This document shows, in pieces, positions 57,701 through 64,000 of a DNA stretch of 64,000 nucleotides. Below the pieces are notes generated by a model. That model ran no database searches, had not been told where the DNA came from, and saw nothing but the letters and a program-made list of their open reading frames with translations. The first letter of the stretch is position 1. Each line of letters begins with the position of its first letter. Both the position numbers and the translations under genes were made by a program. Origin of the DNA: Citrobacter amalonaticus (lineage in GTDB: Bacteria > Pseudomonadota > Gammaproteobacteria > Enterobacterales > Enterobacteriaceae); the NCBI RefSeq assembly GCF_018323885.1, contig NZ_AP024585.1, positions 3,410,001 through 3,474,000 of the forward strand, written 5' to 3'.

Positions 57701-58663
57701 TGCCCCTTCATCACGGATTTCACCGCCGGAACCAGTCGCCGCCCCCGGCCACGGAGAGATCGCCGTCGGGTGGTTATGGGTTTCCACCTTCATCAGGATA
57801 TGCGCCGGCTCCTGGTGGAAGTCATAGCGACCGGTCGCGTGGTCGGCAAAGTAACGCCCCACTTCAGACCCTTCCATCACCGCCGCGTTATCTTTATACG
57901 CGGAAAGCACGTGGTCCGGTGTGGTTTCAAAGGTGTTTTTGATCATCTTGAACAGCGACTTCGGTTGTTGCTTGCCATCGATGATCCAGTCGGCGTTGAA
58001 AATCTTGTGACGGCAGTGCTCAGAGTTCGCCTGCGCAAACATGTAGAGTTCGATGTCGTTCGGGTTGCGCCCCAGTCGGGTAAACGCGTCCTGCAGGTAA
58101 TCAATTTCGTCATCCGCCAGCGCCAGACCGAGACGCAGGTTAGCATCAATCAGCGCCTGACGGCCTTCACCCAGCAGATCAACACTTGCAACCGGCGCCG
58201 GCTGATGGTGAGCAAACAGTTTTTCCGCATCGGTTAACGAAGAGAACACCGTCTCCATCATTCGATCGTGCAGTTCAGCGGCAACCCACTGCCACTGCTC
58301 AGCGCTTAGCGTGGAGGCCTCAACGTAATAAGCGACGCCGCGTTCCAGACGGTCAATTTGTTGCAGACCGCAGTTATGGGCGATATCTGTCGCTTTGGAA
58401 GACCAGGGGGAGATGGTGCCAGGGCGCGGCGTCACCAGCAGCAGTTTCCCTTCCGGGGTGTGGCTGCTCAGGCTGGGACCGTATTTCAGCAGACGGGCAA
58501 GCTGCGCGTGCTCATCCTCGTTCAACGGAGCGTTCAGGTCAGCGAAATGGACGTACTCGGCGTAAATATTGCTTACCTGGAGGTTGGCAGCCTGAAAACG
58601 TGCCAGCAGTTTGTTAATACGGAATGCGGACAGTGCAGGCGAACCACGCAGAATTTCCATCAT
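54776..58663 (-). CDS. purL: Phosphoribosylformylglycinamidine synthase
   Basis: Purine pathway enzyme of 1295 residues that converts FGAR, ATP and glutamine to FGAM in the cytoplasm. It has the large-type domain order: N-terminal domain, two AIRS-like synthetase halves (for example [20 protein letters not shown] with the catalytic His, and [14 protein letters not shown]) and a C-terminal glutamine amidotransferase with nucleophile Cys in [12 protein letters not shown] and the His-x-Glu pair in [10 protein letters not shown]. The start [15 protein letters not shown] at 58663 is the conserved one; 56 further codons upstream belong to the control region. A PurR box lies upstream. Confidence 0.98.
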   Translation of the reverse strand: MMEILRGSPALSAFRINKLLARFQAANLQVSNIYAEYVHFADLNAPLNEDEHAQLARLLKYGPSLSSHTPEGKLLLVTPRPGTISPWSSKATDIAHNCGLQQIDRLERGVAYYVEASTLSAEQWQWVAAELHDRMMETVFSSLTDAEKLFAHHQPAPVASVDLLGEGRQALIDANLRLGLALADDEIDYLQDAFTRLGRNPNDIELYMFAQANSEHCRHKIFNADWIIDGKQQPKSLFKMIKNTFETTPDHVLSAYKDNAAVMEGSEVGRYFADHATGRYDFHQEPAHILMKVETHNHPTAISPWPGAATGSGGEIRDEGATGRGAKPKAGLVGFSVSNLRIPGFEQPWEEDFGKPERIVTALDIMTEGPLGGAAFNNEFGRPALNGYFRTYEEKVNSHNGEELRGYHKPIMLAGGIGNIRADHVQKGEIVVGAKLIVLGGPAMNIGLGGGAASSMASGQSDADLDFASVQRDNPEMERRCQEVIDRCWQLGDANPILFIHDVGAGGLSNAMPELVSDGGRGGKFELRDILSDEPGMSPLEIWCNESQERYVLAVAADQLPLFDELCKRERAPYAVIGEATEEQHLSLNDRHFNNQPIDLPLDVLLGKTPKMTRDVQTLKAKGEALDRADITIADAVKRVLHLPTVAEKTFLVTIGDRTVTGMVSRDQMVGPWQVPVANCAVTTASLDSYYGEAMSIGERAPVALLDFSASARLAVGEALTNIAATQIGDIKRIKLSANWMAAAGHPGEDAGLYEAVKAVGEELCPALGLTIPVGKDSMSMKTRWQEGNEQREMTSPLSLVISAFARVEDVRHTITPQLSTEDNALLLIDLGRGHNALGATALAQVYRQLGDTPADVRDVAQLKGFYDAMQALVVQRKLLAYHDRSDGGLLVTLAEMAFTGHCGVQADIAALGDDRLAALFNEELGAVIQVRAADREAVEALLAQHGLGDCVHYLGQAVTGDRFVIEANGQTVFSESRTTLRIWWAETTWQMQRLRDNPECADQEHDAKTNDADPGLSAKLTFDINDDIAAPYIATGARPKVAVLREQGVNSHVEMAAAFQRAGFDAIDVHMSDLLGGRTGLGNFQALVACGGFSYGDVLGAGEGWAKSILFNNRVRDEFETFFHRPQTLALGVCNGCQMMSNLRELIPGSDLWPRFVRNHSDRFEARFSLVEVTQSPSLLLQGMVGSMMPIAVSHGEGRVEVRDAAHLAALESKGLVALRFVDNFGNVTETYPANPNGSPNGITAVTTESGRVTVMMPHPERVYRTVSNSWHPENWGEDGPWMRIFRNARKQLG

Positions 58664-58720
58664 AAGTCTCTCGTCTTCTAAGCTAAGCTTTCGGTGTGCC
58701 CAAGTGGGGAAACGGGCGTC

Positions 58721-58759
58721 ATTATAAAGAATCTGAGCCGCCGACGAAACCGTTTGCGT
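58721..58759 (-). promoter_or_regulatory. purL promoter with PurR operator
   Basis: TATAAT on the minus strand (58726-58721) and, 17 bases up, a -35 region covered by a PurR box: ACGCAAACGGTTTCGT (58759-58744) matches the consensus closely. Purine excess should therefore block purL directly at the promoter. Confidence 0.85.
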
Positions 58760-58924
58760 CGAAATAAAATCCACCGCCGTTATTGTCATACGATGCTGCC
58801 AATGGCTGTAATTAGTTGCCAACTGGCGCAAGTTTAAGCAAAATGCCGCTCATTGATGAATACTCCTGGCCTTTCTATTCTTTTTCCCATCCTGAGGCAA
58901 CGCACGGTTCAGAGAATTAACTAA

Positions 58925-60475
58925 TTGAAAAAATTAAAGATTAATTATCTGTTCATCGGCATACTGACGCTGCTGCTGGCGGCGGCCCTCTGGCCCTCTA
59001 TCCCCTGGTTCGGTAAAGCCGATAATCGTATCGCCGCGATCCAGTCGCGGGGAGAGTTGCGCGTGAGCACAATTGAGTCGCCGCTCACCTGGGCGAAACT
59101 CGACGGTAAGCCGTACGGGCTCGATTACGAGCTGGCGCAGCAGTTCGCCAGCTATCTGGGGGTAAAACTGAAGATTACCGTCCGCCAGAACATCAGCCAG
59201 CTGTTTGACGATTTGGATAATGGTGACGCCGACCTGCTGGCGGCCGGGCTGGTCTACAACAGTGAACGAGTGAAAAACTATCAGCCGGGGCCGACTTACT
59301 ATTCGGTATCCCAGCAACTGGTCTACAAAGTGGGTCAGTATCGTCCCCGAACGTTGGGCAGCGTGACGGAAAGTCAACTCACTATCACGCCGGGACACGT
59401 GGTAGCAAACGATCTGCAAACGCTGAAACAGACAAAATACCCTGAGCTGAGCTGGCGGATCGATGAGAAAAAAGGCTCAACGGAACTGCTGGATGCGGTG
59501 ATTGCCGGACAGCTGGATTACACCATTGCCGACTCTGTCGCCATCAGCCTCTACCAACGCGTTCATCCCGAACTTGCTGTTGCGCTGGATATCACCGACG
59601 AACAGCCGGTGACCTGGTTTAGTCAGCTGGATGATGACAACACGCTGTCTGCCGCCCTGCTCGATTTCTTCAACAGCATGAATGAGGACGGCTCCCTGGC
59701 GCGTCTCGAAGAAAAATATCTGGGGCACGGCGATGATTTTGACTATGTCGATACCCGCACCTTTCTGCGCGCGGTTGATGCCATGCTCCCCGACCTGAAA
59801 CCGCTGTTTGAAAAACACGCCCAGGAGATTGGCTGGCAGCTGCTTGCGGCGATCTCCTGGCAGGAATCGCATTGGGATCCGCAGGCCACATCACCAACCG
59901 GCGTGCGCGGCATGATGATGCTCACCAAAAACACCGCACAAAGTCTCGGTCTGACCGACAGAACCGATCCTGAGCAGAGCATCAGCGGTGGAGCACGCTA
60001 CTTACAGGACATGATGAGTAAAGTGCCGGACACCGTACCCGAGAACGAGCGTATCTGGTTTGCGCTGGCGGCCTATAACATGGGTTATGCGCATATGCTT
60101 GATGCGCGTGCGCTGACAGCCAAAACGAAGGGAAACCCGGACAGTTGGGCAGACGTCAAACAGCGTCTGCCGTTGCTCAGTCAAAAACAGTATTACAGCA
60201 AGCTGACCTACGGCTATGCGCGCGGACATGAGGCCTACGCCTACGTTGAAAACATCCGTAAATATCAGATAAGCCTGCAGGGCTATTTGCAGGAGAAAGA
60301 AAAGCAACTGGCTGAAGAGATGAAACTGGCACAAGAGTATCCGGTCGTCTCACCAACGGAATTTGGCAAACAGCGGCGACCACTCGCCGCCTTCCTGTCG
60401 CAATCGTCATCCAGTTATCTGACGCACTCGCCGTCGCTGCTGCGTTTACCGCAGAAGAAAGAGGACAAAGAGTAA
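58925..60475 (+). CDS. mltF: Membrane-bound lytic murein transglycosylase F
   Basis: Outer-membrane-associated lytic transglycosylase of 516 residues that cleaves peptidoglycan to 1,6-anhydro products. A signal sequence ([20 protein letters not shown]) leads into a regulatory solute-binding-like domain (about 45-270, [30 protein letters not shown]) and a catalytic SLT domain with the Glu in [18 protein letters not shown] and [13 protein letters not shown]. The start is TTG at 58925, giving the conserved [10 protein letters not shown]. The anhydromuropeptides it makes link it functionally to murPQ nearby. It is divergent from purL. Confidence 0.97.
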   Translation: MKKLKINYLFIGILTLLLAAALWPSIPWFGKADNRIAAIQSRGELRVSTIESPLTWAKLDGKPYGLDYELAQQFASYLGVKLKITVRQNISQLFDDLDNGDADLLAAGLVYNSERVKNYQPGPTYYSVSQQLVYKVGQYRPRTLGSVTESQLTITPGHVVANDLQTLKQTKYPELSWRIDEKKGSTELLDAVIAGQLDYTIADSVAISLYQRVHPELAVALDITDEQPVTWFSQLDDDNTLSAALLDFFNSMNEDGSLARLEEKYLGHGDDFDYVDTRTFLRAVDAMLPDLKPLFEKHAQEIGWQLLAAISWQESHWDPQATSPTGVRGMMMLTKNTAQSLGLTDRTDPEQSISGGARYLQDMMSKVPDTVPENERIWFALAAYNMGYAHMLDARALTAKTKGNPDSWADVKQRLPLLSQKQYYSKLTYGYARGHEAYAYVENIRKYQISLQGYLQEKEKQLAEEMKLAQEYPVVSPTEFGKQRRPLAAFLSQSSSSYLTHSPSLLRLPQKKEDKE

Positions 60476-60490
60476 ACAGAACCGCAATGC

Positions 60491-61048
<558 letters not shown>

Positions 61049-61052
61049 TCAA

Positions 61053-61688
61053 CTATTCCAGTTGCTGGAGTTCTCCACGAGGCGTGACGCGCCAGCGGTG
61101 CTGGCAAAAATAGAGCAGCGGGTTGTCCTGATTGCTGTCGCTGTAGCCGCTGTAAAGGCGCAGTGGCGTGCCGATTTTACGCTCCAGCTGTGCGACTTTT
61201 TCATGCCCCAGACAGCGCAGGGTCAGTACCCAACCGCCGTACCCCCGCTTCATCTGGCTGGCGATCAAATTCACGCGCGGCAGCCACGGCGTATCAACAT
61301 AGACCTGTTCCACCAGCGACTGCGGCGAACCGGTGATGAGCCAGATATCAGCATCGGAGCTGAGCAGATAGGTGGTCAGACGCTCCTGGACCTGAGGAAA
61401 CGCCGTAACGTTCTGTCGGAACCATCGAACAAAATCGGCCTGCCTGGCCTGTAGACTGGTCTCGCTGTGGCCGAAGGTACATCCCCACAGCAGCAGACTC
61501 ATCGGCCAGCGCGCAGCGCGTCCTTTAATCAATAACGCACCGACAATCACGGGCAACAACGGCAGCACAAGCAGCGCATTCAGCGGCTGGCGACGCAACA
61601 GATAGCGCAGGAAACTGCCAAACATATCCTGCTGATGTAGCGTACCATCCAAATCAAAAAAAACGACACGACGCGCGTGATTGGTCAA
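61053..61688 (-). CDS. pgpC: Phosphatidylglycerophosphatase C
   Basis: HAD-family membrane phosphatase of 211 residues (formerly yfhB) that removes the phosphate of phosphatidylglycerol phosphate. The HAD nucleophile motif is FFDLDGTLHQQD; DIWLITGSP is motif II, and GYSDSNQDNPLL carries the acidic motif. A hydrophobic segment (LNALLVLPLLPVIVGALLI, about 36-54) anchors it in the inner membrane. It starts three bases after the murP stop, so it may be co-transcribed with murQP. Confidence 0.94.
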   Translation of the reverse strand: MTNHARRVVFFDLDGTLHQQDMFGSFLRYLLRRQPLNALLVLPLLPVIVGALLIKGRAARWPMSLLLWGCTFGHSETSLQARQADFVRWFRQNVTAFPQVQERLTTYLLSSDADIWLITGSPQSLVEQVYVDTPWLPRVNLIASQMKRGYGGWVLTLRCLGHEKVAQLERKIGTPLRLYSGYSDSNQDNPLLYFCQHRWRVTPRGELQQLE

Positions 61689-61691
61689 ACC

Positions 61692-63056
61692 TTACTCCTC
61701 GGGATCGTTGAATCCTAACAGCCAGGTAAACAGGAACCCGGCTATCACTGCTACTAAATAGCCTAACAGATAGAACATCACTTTTCCGGCAACAATCGTT
61801 AACGCCAGCGGTAGTCCGGAAATACCGAAGGTGATGACGGTGGCGACCTTCCAGTAGCTGATCAGCGCTCCGCCTACTGCGCCACCAAGACAGGCACCAA
61901 TAAACGGTTTGCCCAGAGGAAGCGTGACGCCAAAAATCAGCGGTTCGCCAATACCGAGTAATCCCACCGGTAACGCCCCCTTAATCACTTTTTTCAACCG
62001 CGCGTTACGGGTTTTCATTAGCACGGCAATTGCCGCGCCCACCTGCCCGACGCCCGCCATCGCCAGAATGGGAAAGAGCGCGTTATAGCCATGCGCCTGC
62101 ACCAGCTCAACGTGAATCGGCACCAGCCCCTGATGCAGCCCCGTCAGCACCAGTGGCAGGAAGGTTCCCGCCAGAACCGCGCCGACCAGAAAGCCGCCGC
62201 GATCGATAGCCCAGGACGCGCCGTGAGCAATAGACTCCGAAATCCAGCCGCCCAGCGGTTGCAGCGCCACAATCGCAATCGAGCCGGTGATGATGGTCGT
62301 CAGTAGCGGATTGAGGATAAGCTCCAGCGAGCCGGGTAACACGTCGCGGAATTTACGCTCGATCCAGCACATCAGCGCCACCACCAGCAGCACGGCAATC
62401 ACCCCGCCACGGCCTGGCTGGAGCGCTTCACCAAACAGCGTAATTTGCGCCAGTTGCGGACTCGACAGAATGCCCGCCATCACGCCGCCCATCGCCAGCG
62501 AACCACCGAAGACTTTGGCGGTATTCACCCCCACCAGAATGTTCATGATGGCGAAAACTGCACTGCCGAAGATCCCCATCAGCCCTAGCATGTTGGGGTA
62601 ATGGGTGGCGAAATCGCCGACGATATCCGGGCGTTTGAGAATGTTAATGATGCCGGTGATTAAACCGGAGGCGATAAACGCCGGGATCAGGGGAATAAAA
62701 ACGTTCGCCAGCTTGCGTAGCGCATCGCTCATCGGCGCTTTATACTTTGCTTTGGCCTGCGATTTCGTGCGCTCAATGTCATCGACTGCCGGGCGCGCGC
62801 TCCCCTGCGCCAACAGCGCTCGCATGGCATCAACGACCTTTGCCGCCTTTCCGGGCCAGACGATGATCTGATGCTGCGCCCCCTGCTTCACGTAGCCACT
62901 GACGCCCGGTAGTTGTTTCAGATGCGGGATATCCAACAGCGTATCGTCTTTCACTTCCACCCGGACGCGCGTCATACAATTTTCCAGACGCAGAATATTT
63001 TGTTCTCCGCCTATTCCCAGCAGAATGTCGCTGGCAAGGGTCGCCATCTTATCCAT
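61692..63056 (-). CDS. murP: PTS N-acetylmuramic acid transporter, EIIBC
   Basis: Sugar-PTS permease of 454 residues. The IIB domain (about 1-75) has the phosphocysteine in LENCMTRVRVEV; the IIC domain follows with about ten membrane segments and GVNTAKVFGGSLAMGGVMAGIL and GIGEPLIFGVTLP. It imports and phosphorylates MurNAc, giving MurNAc-6-phosphate for MurQ. It lacks a IIA domain, so it needs Crr. It starts two bases after the murQ stop. A related glucosamine-type or beta-glucoside PTS is unlikely given murQ. Confidence 0.92.
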   Translation of the reverse strand: MDKMATLASDILLGIGGEQNILRLENCMTRVRVEVKDDTLLDIPHLKQLPGVSGYVKQGAQHQIIVWPGKAAKVVDAMRALLAQGSARPAVDDIERTKSQAKAKYKAPMSDALRKLANVFIPLIPAFIASGLITGIINILKRPDIVGDFATHYPNMLGLMGIFGSAVFAIMNILVGVNTAKVFGGSLAMGGVMAGILSSPQLAQITLFGEALQPGRGGVIAVLLVVALMCWIERKFRDVLPGSLELILNPLLTTIITGSIAIVALQPLGGWISESIAHGASWAIDRGGFLVGAVLAGTFLPLVLTGLHQGLVPIHVELVQAHGYNALFPILAMAGVGQVGAAIAVLMKTRNARLKKVIKGALPVGLLGIGEPLIFGVTLPLGKPFIGACLGGAVGGALISYWKVATVITFGISGLPLALTIVAGKVMFYLLGYLVAVIAGFLFTWLLGFNDPEE

Positions 63057-63058
63057 AG

Positions 63059-63961
63059 TTACCTCGATGAATCAGCTAACGCAGCGCGTAAGAATCCCTG
63101 ATGGGCGGCCAGTTTTTCGCGCGCCGCATCAGCATTGAGACCGCTCAGCGCCATAAGAATGGCCGGTTTCACGTCAAAATCGGTCTGTCTGAGCAGCGTT
63201 TCCGCCTCAGCGCGGGCAATGCCTGTGGCTTCAACCACCATTCGACACGCGCGGTCCATCAGTTTGATATTGGTGGCTTTCATATCCACCATCAGGTTCT
63301 GGTACACCTTGCCAAACTTCACCATCGCTCCGGTGGAGATCATATTGAGCACCAGCTTTTGCGCGGTACCGGATTTCAGACGCGTTGAGCCTGTCAGCGC
63401 CTCAGGCCCTACTACGGGTGAAATCGCAATATCCGCTTCCTGCGCAATCGGCGAGTCCGGATTACAGGAGATAGCAACCGTGGTACAACCCGTTTTGCGG
63501 GCATATTTCAGTCCACCGATGACATACGGCGTACGCCCTGATGCCGCCAGCCCAACCACCAGATCCTGCGGCACGAGGTTCAGGGCAATAAGATCGTCTT
63601 CACCGAGCTGCGCGTTGTCTTCTGCCCCTTCAACGGCTTTCAGCAACGCTCCCGGACCACCGGCGATTAGCCCCACCACCAGACCATGAGGAACGCCAAA
63701 CGTCGGTGGGCATTCAGACGCATCCAGCACGCCGAGTCGCCCGCTGGTCCCTGCGCCCATATAGATAATCCGACCACCGGATTTTAACGCTTCAGCCGCG
63801 GCATCGACGGCGCTCGCAACATCGGGCAATGTTGCTTTTACTGCTTCCGCTACCAGCGTATCCTGTTGATTAAAACGGTGAACCAGATCCAGCGTTGATA
63901 ACGCGTCGAGGTCCATTGTTTGCGGATTACGGGTTTCTGATACTAAAGCGCCGAGATTCAT
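63059..63961 (-). CDS. murQ: N-acetylmuramic acid 6-phosphate etherase
   Basis: SIS-fold lyase of 300 residues that splits the lactyl ether of MurNAc-6-P, giving GlcNAc-6-P and lactate. Conserved blocks are [18 protein letters not shown] at the start, [23 protein letters not shown] with the active Glu, and [26 protein letters not shown]. First gene of murQ-murP, near the window end; the MurR regulator would be expected just beyond base 64000. Murein recycling links it to mltF. Confidence 0.95.
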   Translation of the reverse strand: MNLGALVSETRNPQTMDLDALSTLDLVHRFNQQDTLVAEAVKATLPDVASAVDAAAEALKSGGRIIYMGAGTSGRLGVLDASECPPTFGVPHGLVVGLIAGGPGALLKAVEGAEDNAQLGEDDLIALNLVPQDLVVGLAASGRTPYVIGGLKYARKTGCTTVAISCNPDSPIAQEADIAISPVVGPEALTGSTRLKSGTAQKLVLNMISTGAMVKFGKVYQNLMVDMKATNIKLMDRACRMVVEATGIARAEAETLLRQTDFDVKPAILMALSGLNADAAREKLAAHQGFLRAALADSSR

Positions 63962-64000
63962 GTTTGCTCCTCAGGAATTTTTAATTCATATTAACGACCA

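Noticed and set aside
55451..58237. Long plus-strand ORFs (318 and 442 codons) opposite purL
   Set aside because: They lie fully antisense to the conserved purL and have Arg/His/Gln-rich compositions typical of high-GC shadow frames.

Overview
This window looks like the chromosome of an enteric bacterium, most likely Citrobacter or a very close relative. The gene order follows the hisS-ispG-rodZ / isc / suhB / glyA-hmp / glnB-glrR / purL-tadA stretch of Escherichia and Salmonella, and most proteins match my memory of their E. coli counterparts at nearly full length. The Citrobacter call rests on that remembered synteny, on murQP lying next to yfhB (as I recall for Salmonella and Citrobacter, not E. 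coli K-12), and on accessory genes absent from K-12. No species can be named without a search.

Layout. 1-5.3 kb (minus): hisS (cut by the window edge), sRNA SroE, ispG, rodZ, rlmN, ndk. 5.3-12.5 kb (minus): pbpC and the alpha-2-macroglobulin lipoprotein yfhM. 12.7-14.9 kb: sseA (plus), sRNA RyfA with a small ORF inside it, sseB (minus). 15-22.9 kb (minus): pepB, iscX-fdx-hscA-hscB-iscA-iscU-iscS-iscR and trmJ; an ERIC element sits between iscR and iscS. 23-25.5 kb: suhB (plus), then a NicO-type metal exporter with a DUF1007 periplasmic partner (minus). 26-32.8 kb (plus): a complete sugar operon with binding protein, ABC ATPase, two permeases, an FGGY pentulose kinase and a SIS isomerase. 33-35.4 kb: csiE and hcaT, convergent. 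35.5-42.9 kb: a yph-type cluster with yphB, a sugar-porter MFS protein, yphG, and divergent yphH-yphA. 43-49.8 kb: glyA, hmp, glnB, glrR-qseG-glrK. 49.8-50.2 kb: sRNA GlmY with a sigma-54 promoter and three GlrR boxes. 50.2-54.7 kb: an accessory block with an IS1-InsA-like zinc-ribbon protein divergent from a secreted 5'-nucleotidase and an arylsulfate-sulfotransferase-like protein. 54.8-64 kb: purL, mltF, tadA, yfhB(pgpC), murP, murQ.

How the genes work together. Much of the window is conserved housekeeping: Fe-S cluster assembly (isc), isoprenoid precursor synthesis (ispG, itself an Fe-S enzyme), tRNA and rRNA modification (rlmN, trmJ, tadA), one-carbon and purine metabolism (glyA and purL, each with a visible PurR box), cell-wall turnover and recovery (pbpC, mltF, murPQ) and envelope sensing (glrK-qseG-glrR driving glmY). 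The accessory parts lie between these: the sugar operon and metal exporter occupy the suhB-csiE interval, where K-12 as I recall has yfhR; hcaT remains without the hca catabolic genes; the yph cluster carries an MFS porter where K-12 has ABC genes; and the nucleotidase/sulfotransferase block separates the glmY enhancer region from purL.

The least described parts are the 50.2-54.7 kb block, the 26-32.8 kb sugar operon, the 38-residue ORF inside RyfA, and the ERIC element in the isc transcript.
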